The notes under the pieces were generated by a model. That model saw only the letters and a list, made by a program, of their open reading frames with translations. It ran no database searches and was not told the origin of the DNA. From positions 62,001 through 126,000 of the forward strand of contig WRPG01000015.1 of assembly GCA_009773355.1 (NCBI GenBank): a DNA stretch of 64,000 nucleotides, in the 5' to 3' direction. The translations under genes and the position numbers were made by a program. The stretch is from Limisphaerales bacterium. GTDB lineage: Bacteria > Verrucomicrobiota > Verrucomicrobiia > Limisphaerales > SXTU01. Shown piece by piece: positions 15,698 to 27,481 of this stretch. Positions within the stretch are counted from its first letter, which is position 1; the number at the start of each line of letters is the position of its first letter.

Positions 15698-16477
15698 ATG
15701 AGTCTCAGCGAAACAACGCGCCAAGTGCTCCGTCTGGTGGAGGAGCGATCAGGCATCCCGGTGCATGTGGAACCCGACGCCACGCTGCCCGGCACCCTGC
15801 TCGCGAAGGTGGTGATGGCCCGGGGCAAGGTGCCGCTGCACCGCGTGACTTATCGGCCCAACAGCGCCACGCCGCCCGACTACCTGATCTGCCAGCAGGC
15901 GGGCTTCATCCTGCGCCTGTTTGCGGCTCCGCCCGAGCGGCGGTTGGATTTTGCCGGCACTCCGGCAGCCGAGGCGGCGGTCGATCGCTTGGTCAAAGAC
16001 CATCCCGTCGCTCAGCTACTGCCGCCGGGAGCGCTGCCGCAGTTCGGAAAGCTGCTGCGGGACGGACTGCTGAACCACCTCCGGTCCATCCCGATCGGCA
16101 TGCGCGTGGACAGCTGGCTGGCGAACCAATTCCCGGAACTACGCGAACTGCAACGGAAGGCCGTGCTGCAACAGGTGCAGGACTCGCTGCTGACCCTCGC
16201 CCCGCAGCACCGGCAGAACGCGCCGCGCCTGATCTTCGACGCCACCCAAGGCATCAGCGCCGCGTTTGCTGCTTTCTGGGCACAGCGGCTGGAGCAGCCT
16301 CAGTTGACCCTCCCCTTCAAGGCCGCTGGGCATCTGGAGGCGGGCACTGCGCTCCTGAGGATCTGGGAGGCGATTCCTGACCTGCCGGAGAACGATCCCG
16401 AGCTCGTGAACCGCTGGGCTGAATGGTTTGGGATCGCCGACTGGTGCCAGTGGGTTCCATATTTAGCGCCGAAATAG
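15698..16477 (+). CDS. Unknown 259-aa protein paired with a TPR protein
   Basis: A soluble protein without signal peptide or membrane segment. The N-terminal half (QVLRLVEERSGIPVHVEPD, then YLICQQAGFILRLFAAPPERR) has an alternating strand/helix look, and the C-terminal half is helical and Trp-rich (WEAIPDL, RWAEWFGIADWCQWVPY). It lacks an HExxH or other catalytic motif that I can name. One base separates its stop from the start of the TPR gene, so the two form an operon and probably act together. Divergent from the unknown gene on its left. Confidence 0.7.
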   Translation: MSLSETTRQVLRLVEERSGIPVHVEPDATLPGTLLAKVVMARGKVPLHRVTYRPNSATPPDYLICQQAGFILRLFAAPPERRLDFAGTPAAEAAVDRLVKDHPVAQLLPPGALPQFGKLLRDGLLNHLRSIPIGMRVDSWLANQFPELRELQRKAVLQQVQDSLLTLAPQHRQNAPRLIFDATQGISAAFAAFWAQRLEQPQLTLPFKAAGHLEAGTALLRIWEAIPDLPENDPELVNRWAEWFGIADWCQWVPYLAPK

Positions 16478-16478
16478 C

Positions 16479-17561
16479 ATGGCTGCCCTCGAGTTTTCCA
16501 TCGCCGCTACGGCCTTCGACGTGAGCCTCCTGCCGGAGAATGCTCGAACTCACGGGACGCCGGCCTTTCGCGAGGCGGTGAACGCGTTCCTGCAATCCGA
16601 GTTCCGGGATTTTGGCGGGCACGCGAGCATCCGCGTGGATGATCAGGCCATAACGGTGAGCTGGGACCCGGCGACCCGGGAGTCCAATCCCCTGCCGCCC
16701 ATCATCCAGAAGCTCCAGCAAGGTCGCCACGCCGAGGGCATCCAACTGCTGGAGATGCTGCTGACGCACCGGCCCAAGGATACGGTCCTGCTCTACAATC
16801 TTGGCCTGGCGCTGAGCGACACGGGCCGGTTGGAACGCGCCGAGCACTGCCTGCGTCGCGCTGCGGCCCTCGACCCGGAGGACGCCAACATTGCGGTGGC
16901 ACTCGGGGTGGCGCTGGGCCGGATGGGGCGCACCACCGAGGCCATCACCGTGCTGCGGGAAGCGGTCGAACGCGACGGGCAGAACCCGTGGGCACGCCGC
17001 AACCTGGGTGGACTGCTGCTACAGGAAGGGAAGGCCGAGGAAGCGGTCGGCCACTTTCAGCAGGCGACGCGCCTGCTGTCACAGGATCAGCTTGCTTGGC
17101 TGGGATTGGCGGATGCGTGCCGCCTGACCAATCGGGTGAAGGAGGCCGAGGCCGCGTATCGGCAGGCCGTGGAGATCAATCCCCACAGCGATCTGGCGGA
17201 GCGGGCGCGGGCCGGCAGCAACGCGCTCGCGCAGGCGGGCTTCGAGCACTCCCGGAAGGTGGTCGTCCGGCAGGACGTGCTGCACTACTGCATGGACGCG
17301 CTTCAGCGGTTGTCCGGCCTGCCGCTGGCCGAGTTGCAGAAGCTGTCGCTGGAGCTGGCCATGGCCGGCCGCAACGGCTTCGAGGTCCACAACCCCGACA
17401 GCCGCTACCGGGTCAAGGGCCTCCCCGGCGAGTATTCCGGGCTGGCGATGGTGTGCTTTCTCTACGTGGCCATGCAGCGGATCAGGCCCGGCACGGACAT
17501 TGGGTTCGACGTCCACGAGGAGTATGCGGCGGCCAAGAAGATGCTGGGCAAGCAGGGGTAG
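16479..17561 (+). CDS. Tetratricopeptide-repeat protein
   Basis: 360 residues. About four consecutive TPR units lie at residues 75-240 (for example VLLYNLGLALSDTGRLERAE, ALGVALGRMGRTTEAITVLR, LGGLLLQEGKAEEAVGHF, GLADACRLTNRVKEAEAAY). The first 75 residues and the last 110 residues are outside the repeats; the latter include a conserved-looking YRVKGLPGEYSGLAMVCFLY segment. It has no signal peptide. TPR proteins usually scaffold partners; the obvious partner is the 259-aa protein encoded one base upstream. Confidence 0.85.
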   Translation: MAALEFSIAATAFDVSLLPENARTHGTPAFREAVNAFLQSEFRDFGGHASIRVDDQAITVSWDPATRESNPLPPIIQKLQQGRHAEGIQLLEMLLTHRPKDTVLLYNLGLALSDTGRLERAEHCLRRAAALDPEDANIAVALGVALGRMGRTTEAITVLREAVERDGQNPWARRNLGGLLLQEGKAEEAVGHFQQATRLLSQDQLAWLGLADACRLTNRVKEAEAAYRQAVEINPHSDLAERARAGSNALAQAGFEHSRKVVVRQDVLHYCMDALQRLSGLPLAELQKLSLELAMAGRNGFEVHNPDSRYRVKGLPGEYSGLAMVCFLYVAMQRIRPGTDIGFDVHEEYAAAKKMLGKQG

Positions 17562-17792
17562 ACCCGCGCGCTCGGGTGAAGCGCCATCCGGATTTTCCGG
17601 TTTCGATTTCAAGGTGCGGAATGCACGACGCGCATTTCGGCGACGGCCGGCGAACTCGAACGGAAGCGCGTGTTAACGGCGGCGGCATGCTGCTTGACTG
17701 CATGTAAGCCCGCATGCGCTCTGATTGTGGAGGGGACCACGATCGGAAACGGTTTGTGCGGCGACTGCGTTCGATCGCGCGGGCTTTCCGTG

Positions 17793-17823
17793 GCGAATCG
17801 CCTGCATTTACCAACGACTGGGC
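17793..17823 (+). pseudogene. Weaker echo of the DnaQ-like gene 3' end (copy C)
   Basis: This stretch still reads WRIACIYQRLG, matching the IARIYQRL ending of the exonuclease gene at 10908-11447, with 23 of 32 bases identical by eye. It lies in the 270-base gap between the TPR gene and the convergent HNH gene, where I see no other gene. It could be a decayed relative of copy B, but it is short enough for chance to matter. Confidence 0.35.
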
Positions 17824-17831
17824 ATTGCACT

Positions 17832-18629
17832 TCAAGTCGCTGCGGTCCTGCCCGGTGGCCATTCGCGTCGGAAGACCCGCTCCCGATGCCAGCCTAGGTA
17901 ACATTGGTGCCCGGCAACCTGTTGCCGCAGCGCGGCCAATGTTCCCAGCCCCAGCACACGGCGAGCGCTTTCGTCGAGCTGCGAAGATACCATCACCTCG
18001 CCAGTCTCGCTGATGGTGATGAAGCCCTGATCGAAGGCGGCGTCGAGGTGCGGCGCGAAGAGCAGTCCGTTGTAAACGTCGAGGCGCTCGGCATCCGTCG
18101 CGCAGTCGGCCCAAGGCTTGATGTGGCTGGCGCGAAGGAGTTCGGGGACGGCGAGGCCGGTGATGGCACAGCGGCCTTCCCAAAACTCCAGCAGGCCCTC
18201 GCGGAAGATGTCCTGCCCCACGCGCTGAATGACCAGCCGTTCCACCTCCGTCGTGCGCGGCAGTTTCGCGGTGCGGGCTTGGAAGACGTTCAGCAGTTCG
18301 TCCGGCAGGCTCCGGCTCAACTGAAACGCGCGCCGCAGCAGTCGGTGCAATGCAGGGATGTCTGCCACCAGCCAGCCGGCGATGGCTCCCGGAGGCAGCG
18401 CTGTGGCCTCCGGCAACCCCAGATGGCCCAGCGCCTCGGCGACACTCCGCTGGGAAACTCCGAGAAGGAATCCACCGCCCGCGTCCGTGCCGAGCACGAC
18501 GGTCAGCGGGCACAGCGTGCTCGCGAAACCCAACCAATCACCGCTGCTCGCCAACTCCCGGTCGAAGCCGTTGTCCGCCGCTGCTTTTTCGAGGCGGGAG
18601 GTGACTACGGATGACCGGGGCGAAGCCAT
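17832..18629 (-). CDS. HNH endonuclease (HNH_2 type)
   Basis: 265 residues. The C-terminal half is an HNH_2-style nuclease: Cys154 (RCAITG), ASHIKPW (His169), Cys176, then the core DVYNGLLFAPHLDAAFD with Asn187 and His194. The N-terminal half (about 1-120) is a separate helical domain of unknown role. Such nucleases often occur as accessory genes of restriction and defence clusters and cut foreign DNA. It is the last gene of the minus-strand operon, 6 bases after the YhcG-type nuclease gene. Codon use resembles its neighbours. Confidence 0.85.
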   Translation of the reverse strand: MASPRSSVVTSRLEKAAADNGFDRELASSGDWLGFASTLCPLTVVLGTDAGGGFLLGVSQRSVAEALGHLGLPEATALPPGAIAGWLVADIPALHRLLRRAFQLSRSLPDELLNVFQARTAKLPRTTEVERLVIQRVGQDIFREGLLEFWEGRCAITGLAVPELLRASHIKPWADCATDAERLDVYNGLLFAPHLDAAFDQGFITISETGEVMVSSQLDESARRVLGLGTLAALRQQVAGHQCYLGWHRERVFRREWPPGRTAAT

Positions 18630-18635
18630 GGCAGC

Positions 18636-19793
18636 TCAGTCGTTCGCGGATGTGTCGGCCTTCGGTGCGAGCTGGGCGTAGAGTTCGTGCAGCTTGCGTT
18701 GCAAGAGGGCCTTTGACGGCAGCACGGTCTGGTATTCCGCCACCAACGTGGGTGAGAGGCTTCGGCTCAACGCGTATTCCACGACCTCGGCGTCCTTGCT
18801 GGCGCATAGCAGCACGCCGATGGACGGGCGCTCGTGGGGCTTCTTCACGTCGCGGTCGAGGGCTTCGAGGTAGAAGTTCAGCTTGCCCAGATCTTCGGGC
18901 CGGAACTCACGAACCTTCAGTTCGAAGGCCACCAGGCAGGTCAGGCCGCGATGGAAGAACACCAGATCAATGGCGAAGTCCTGGTTGCCGACTTGAACCG
19001 GGTATTCCGAACCGACGAAGCAGAAGTCGCGGCCCAGTTCGGTGATGAACCGCCCGAGATTCCGGAGCAGCGCCCGGTGCAGGTCGGCCTCCGAGTGGTC
19101 GGGCGACAGGCCGAGAAACTCAAGCGAGTAAGCGTCTTTGAACTGCTCGGCGGCCTCCGGGTGAACTTCTCTCAACGCCGTTGAGAGCTTTGGCCCCGCC
19201 ACCACCCGGGCAAATGCTCCGCTGGCGATCTGTCGCTCCAACTCCCGGACAGGCCAGCGGTTGGACGCCGCCAGCCGCAGGTAGAACTCGCGCTCATCAG
19301 GTCGCTTCGTTCCGCTGAGGATGTGCAGGTGGGCGGACCACGGAAGTTCTCTCAACAGCGTTGAGAGAACTGGCGCATCCCGGTAGGCGTCGAAAAACTG
19401 CCGCATCCGCCAAAGATTCTGCGGGGAAAAACCGCGTGTGCCCGCCTGGGTGCGCGCCAAATGCGCCGCCAGTTCCGCGACCGTGCCCTTGCCCCAGCCG
19501 TCGTGTTCGATGCGGGTGCTGATGACAGCCCCGATCTTCCAGTAAAGTTCGATGAGCTGGACGTTGATCGCCCGCCCGGCCTCGCAACGGGACGTCTCGA
19601 TGAGCGCCACGATCTCATTGAAAGCCGCGAGCGAAGACTGCTTGCGGGACGGACCTGCGCCGGCTGCGCGCCTGGGCCGCATCGGCAATTGTCTCACCGC
19701 TGGTGCGACTTTCTTTCCCGGTGGCTTGGCCGGCTGCTTGATAGCCTTTTGCTTTGGGGTGCTGCGAGTCTGGCGGGGTGGGCGTTTCTTCAT
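18636..19793 (-). CDS. YhcG/DUF1016-family PD-(D/E)XK nuclease
   Basis: 385 residues. After a Lys/Pro-rich tail of about 40 residues comes the DUF1016 N-terminal domain (LIELYWKIGAVISTRI, then GFSPQNLWRMRQFFDAY, LRELPWSAHLHIL). The C-terminal nuclease domain follows (FCFVGSEYPVQVGNQDFAIDLVFFHRGL, then LVAFELKVREFRPEDLGKLNFYLEALD), with the Asp-(x)n-Glu-x-Lys core visible in AIDLVFFHRGL and AFELK. The family is usually found beside restriction-modification or defence genes; one proposed role is DNA repair or cleavage. Its ATG overlaps the kinase stop (ATGA), implying co-translation with the kinase. Confidence 0.9.
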   Translation of the reverse strand: MKKRPPRQTRSTPKQKAIKQPAKPPGKKVAPAVRQLPMRPRRAAGAGPSRKQSSLAAFNEIVALIETSRCEAGRAINVQLIELYWKIGAVISTRIEHDGWGKGTVAELAAHLARTQAGTRGFSPQNLWRMRQFFDAYRDAPVLSTLLRELPWSAHLHILSGTKRPDEREFYLRLAASNRWPVRELERQIASGAFARVVAGPKLSTALREVHPEAAEQFKDAYSLEFLGLSPDHSEADLHRALLRNLGRFITELGRDFCFVGSEYPVQVGNQDFAIDLVFFHRGLTCLVAFELKVREFRPEDLGKLNFYLEALDRDVKKPHERPSIGVLLCASKDAEVVEYALSRSLSPTLVAEYQTVLPSKALLQRKLHELYAQLAPKADTSAND

Positions 19794-20746
19794 GAAATAC
19801 CGGGGGAAAGAAGCAGTTCTGTCGGTGTCGTCGGCAGGGTAATGTTCAAGTCACGCCACAACTCCATGGCACTCGAGGTGCGAGCCGAGGCATGCCTTCG
19901 CAGCGCTTTGGCCAGTGCGAAATTCAACGGCGGCGGCAGCGCCTCAGCCAACTCCCGAGGCTTGCCCGCGAGAACCTCCTCCTCTGTAAAGACCAAGAGC
20001 TTCGACGACGCCAACTGAAGCAGCAGCAGTCCCGCGTGATACAGATCAATACGGTAATCGATGGGACCGAACTCGTCCGGCTTCAATACCTCCGGAGGAA
20101 GCATCCACCTCGCGCGAGTGTTCGCTGCATCAACCTCCTGGAACAGTTTAGCCACCCCGAGGTCTGCCAGCTTGAATTGAATTGCCTTGGCCTCAGTGGG
20201 CATCTCGTCTTTGACGAATGTGGTGAAGACGTTTCCCGGGTGAATGTCCTGATGAACGAGCTTGTTGATGTGGAGAAAATGGATGGCCTGAAGGAGATTC
20301 CGAGCAATCGGCATCACCCAGTGTAGCCCCGAGAATTCATTCAAACTAAACAGGTCAGCAACGGGCCCCCAGCAACGCTCGGTGACAATGTAAAACGTGT
20401 CGCGAAACTCAAAGGCATCGTAGATGTAGGTGATCGTGGGATGCCTCAATGCGACGAGTTTGGCAAACTCCGCTTCAGCGGATGCCCTGACCTTCTCGTA
20501 AGACATTCCACGCGGTTTCAGGACTTTTACGGCGAGAGCGTTCTTCCAGGTGTCGGTGCACGAATACACCACTCCGAAGTTCCCCTCCCCGATGACGTGC
20601 CCGATTGTGTAGGTGTTACCGGTCAAGAAGCTGGTGATGACCTCGCCTTCCACAGGGGGAACGAACTGCTTTGCAGGTGGGACGGGAGACGCTGTGGAAG
20701 GCTGCACCGCTAGCCCCGCTTCGCCGGTGTTAGTGGGGTCTGTCAT
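19790..20746 (-). CDS. Serine/threonine protein kinase (Hanks type, non-RD)
   Basis: 318 residues, cytoplasmic (no membrane segment). A Pro/Ser-rich tail (1-35) is followed by a complete kinase domain: glycine loop IGEGNFGVVY (52-61), catalytic Lys74 (LAVKVLK), Glu93 region, catalytic loop VHQDIHPGN (Asp167, Asn172) and DLG (195-197) instead of DFG. HQD replaces HRD, so it is a non-RD kinase that probably does not depend on activation-loop phosphorylation. Kinases inside defence operons (for example PglW in Pgl/BREX or stand-alone Stk2-type) signal phage infection; by analogy it may activate the SMC-like ATPase or nucleases here. It starts 4 bases after the stop of a 58-aa gene and overlaps the YhcG-type gene. 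Confidence 0.9.
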   Translation of the reverse strand: MTDPTNTGEAGLAVQPSTASPVPPAKQFVPPVEGEVITSFLTGNTYTIGHVIGEGNFGVVYSCTDTWKNALAVKVLKPRGMSYEKVRASAEAEFAKLVALRHPTITYIYDAFEFRDTFYIVTERCWGPVADLFSLNEFSGLHWVMPIARNLLQAIHFLHINKLVHQDIHPGNVFTTFVKDEMPTEAKAIQFKLADLGVAKLFQEVDAANTRARWMLPPEVLKPDEFGPIDYRIDLYHAGLLLLQLASSKLLVFTEEEVLAGKPRELAEALPPPLNFALAKALRRHASARTSSAMELWRDLNITLPTTPTELLLSPGIS

Positions 20747-20750
20747 GCTC

Positions 20751-20927
20751 TCAGTTGGCGAACGTGGCTTTTGGTGGCTCGCAGCAGGTTGGGTCTACTG
20801 GGGGTGGGTTGAGGCTGGTTTGGTAGGGGGTGCCGGTGCGGGCGGACTCGGCGAGAGCGTGGTAGAGTTCGGCGGGTGACGCGTTTGGTGCGGTATTCAC
20901 GTTGAGCCTGCTCCCCGAGCTTTGCAT
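20751..20927 (-). CDS. Small 58-aa protein between the SMC-like ATPase and kinase genes
   Basis: This frame begins at the ATG at 20927, only 6 bases after the TGA of the SMC-like gene, with a GAGG Shine-Dalgarno formed by that stop region. It ends at the TGA at 20751-20753, 4 bases before the kinase ATG, so it fills the only apparent gap in this part of the operon exactly. The product starts MQSSGSRLNVNTAPN, has a short helix-forming core (SPAELYHALAESARTG) and ends in a Pro-rich tail with a CC pair. No family is recognised. A small regulator, antitoxin-like or adaptor peptide is conceivable. Confidence 0.6.
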   Translation of the reverse strand: MQSSGSRLNVNTAPNASPAELYHALAESARTGTPYQTSLNPPPVDPTCCEPPKATFAN

Positions 20928-20933
20928 CCACCC

Positions 20934-22952
20934 TCACAGCTCCTCCTTGAACAGCTTCCCGTATGGCTTGGTCGCATCCAGTTCCAGGCACAGGTGGGGT
21001 GGGGTTGTCATTCCCGTCGGCGGCTCCTCGGTGGTGGTGATGATGTATTGGAACGAAGCGGCGGCCCGGTCCTCCAGCAGTTTGGCGAGCTGGAAGAGGG
21101 GCCGGTAAAGACTCAGTTCCATGTCGGACTCGCGAGGGCTGTCGTGGATCACCAGGCCAGGGTGGTGGCCGATGCCGTTAAGCCCGGCAATCAACGCGCA
21201 GTAATCAAACGCCAGACTGCTCAATGCGTTGTAGGCCCCGCCGCCCGACCCGATGCGGGCGTTGATTTCGTCGCGGGTAAATTTTAGCTCCGCATCTGCC
21301 CGCTCTCCCTTGAAGAAGTGGCAGACGGCCATGAAGACCTCGACGAGTTCGAGTTGACGGGCACGAACGCTCTTTTGAGCTTCGTCCTGTTTCGCCTTGC
21401 TGAGTTCGAGCTGCTCTTCCACGTCCTTGAGCGTGGTGCGCGCTTCATCGAGCCGTCGGTGGCTGAACACAGTATCCTCCGCCCGGACGCGCCAGCTTGC
21501 TGCCTCCTGGTCAAGAGTGACGATCTCCTCGCGCAGCGTCGCCCGGCGTTCGCTCATCTCATTCCGCTGCCTGCGCGCCACCGCTTCTTTGCCGCGGCAG
21601 GCGTCGAATTGCTGGGAAAACTGCTGAAGGTTTCGCTTCAGTCCCGCGAGCTGCTTGGCGACGTGTTTCCGCTTCTGCTCGGCCAGCTTGGGCACGTTTC
21701 CGCCTGTGGCCGCTGGAGTCTCCTCGGACAGCCGCTTCTCTTGGAGCAGTGGGCACTGGAACAACGCGATGTTCACCGGAATCTCGCAGAACGCGCGATC
21801 TGGTTTCAGTTTCGCGATGATCACATCCAACGCATCCACATCCTGCTGCGTCGGTTGCTCGTTCTCCGTGAAGCGCCCGAGGGCGTCTTCGGTCTCCTCG
21901 ACCAGCGGGGACAACTCGTCATACTGGGCTTTCGCCAAGGCGGTCGCGCCGATGGCTGCTTCCAGTGTGGATTCGAGGTCGTCCAGTTTGAGCGTGGCGA
22001 GTTGCGCTGCCAGCTTTGCTCGTTTCTCGGCAACCAACAGCTTCGCGTGTCTGACAACAACGTCAACGAACAGCGCCTCGCCCACGGCAGGCAAACTGTC
22101 GCCGTTGGGCAACTCGGCCCGGGCGCGCTGCAATGCGTCCGTGATCCGGCGCTCGAAATAGCGCGCGTTGTCCGTCTGGGTTCCCTTGTCCCGCATCAAC
22201 GCATTGCGTCGCTCGATTTGGCGACGCTCTTCGACATCGGTCACTCCGAGGATGCACCGGGCCAGAAACTGCGCTTCGTTGGCGGAGAGTTCGGGCGAGC
22301 CGTGATCGGAACTAACATCCCGCCACTTGAACAGGCCGGCCAGGTGCGACTCTTGATCCCGCGCCAGCCATTGCAGGATATGCAGCCAGCGGATTGGCTT
22401 CTGCCCTCCGTCATCAAAAGTCTGCACGGCGAAATTCCCCACCACGCGGCTGTCGATGACTTTGACGAAATCCTCATGTGTCCGCCGGTCCTTCGCCGGG
22501 GCGACGATGAGCTGGTCCAAGGTGACGCCCTTAATCGCGAAGTGATGGGCACCAGTGTAGAGCGGCCGTGCCACGGCCCACGGTTCACCGTCCAAAATTA
22601 CTTCTCCGAGCACCCAGGCGCGATTCAGCGATTCCTTCGCGGCGATGGCCAGGCGGAGTTCCTCGTTGCCGTAGTGCTCCTCCCCGAGCAGGTAACGGAG
22701 CAGCCGGCAGAAGGAGGTCTTGCCAACGTCATGCCCCCGCCCGCGTGCCGCAGGATTCGCCTCATCCGGGTCCGCCGGTCTGGCCCAGATGATGTTGACG
22801 CCCCGATGAAGCAGAACCCGGCGAATCTCGGCCTCCACACCAGCCTCAAGTCGGTAGAGCAGCCGCACTTCGCGAACCCACAGCATCGGCTCCCGCGTGG
22901 TGTTGGGCTTCAACCAATCGCGCTTCGGGAGAATGTTCAGCTCGGGGTTCAT
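20934..22952 (-). CDS. Rad50/SMC-like coiled-coil ATPase
   Basis: 672 residues. The Walker A is atypical but complete: GHDVGKTS (73-80, Lys78) followed by FCRLLRYLLG, as in small SMC-like proteins. Long Glu/Lys/Gln-rich coiled-coil stretches lie at about 265-365 and 430-560. The C-terminal ATPase half has a signature-like region (NALSSLAFDYCALIAGLNG) and a Walker B/D-loop variant GLVIHDSPRESD. There is no zinc hook CxxC. These ATPases sense or bridge DNA ends and often pair with a nuclease. It lies 12 bases downstream of the methyltransferase gene and just ahead of the 58-aa gene. Confidence 0.85.
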   Translation of the reverse strand: MNPELNILPKRDWLKPNTTREPMLWVREVRLLYRLEAGVEAEIRRVLLHRGVNIIWARPADPDEANPAARGRGHDVGKTSFCRLLRYLLGEEHYGNEELRLAIAAKESLNRAWVLGEVILDGEPWAVARPLYTGAHHFAIKGVTLDQLIVAPAKDRRTHEDFVKVIDSRVVGNFAVQTFDDGGQKPIRWLHILQWLARDQESHLAGLFKWRDVSSDHGSPELSANEAQFLARCILGVTDVEERRQIERRNALMRDKGTQTDNARYFERRITDALQRARAELPNGDSLPAVGEALFVDVVVRHAKLLVAEKRAKLAAQLATLKLDDLESTLEAAIGATALAKAQYDELSPLVEETEDALGRFTENEQPTQQDVDALDVIIAKLKPDRAFCEIPVNIALFQCPLLQEKRLSEETPAATGGNVPKLAEQKRKHVAKQLAGLKRNLQQFSQQFDACRGKEAVARRQRNEMSERRATLREEIVTLDQEAASWRVRAEDTVFSHRRLDEARTTLKDVEEQLELSKAKQDEAQKSVRARQLELVEVFMAVCHFFKGERADAELKFTRDEINARIGSGGGAYNALSSLAFDYCALIAGLNGIGHHPGLVIHDSPRESDMELSLYRPLFQLAKLLEDRAAASFQYIITTTEEPPTGMTTPPHLCLELDATKPYGKLFKEEL

Positions 22953-22964
22953 GGGGTAATCTCG

Positions 22965-27479
<4,515 letters not shown>

Positions 27480-27481
27480 GG

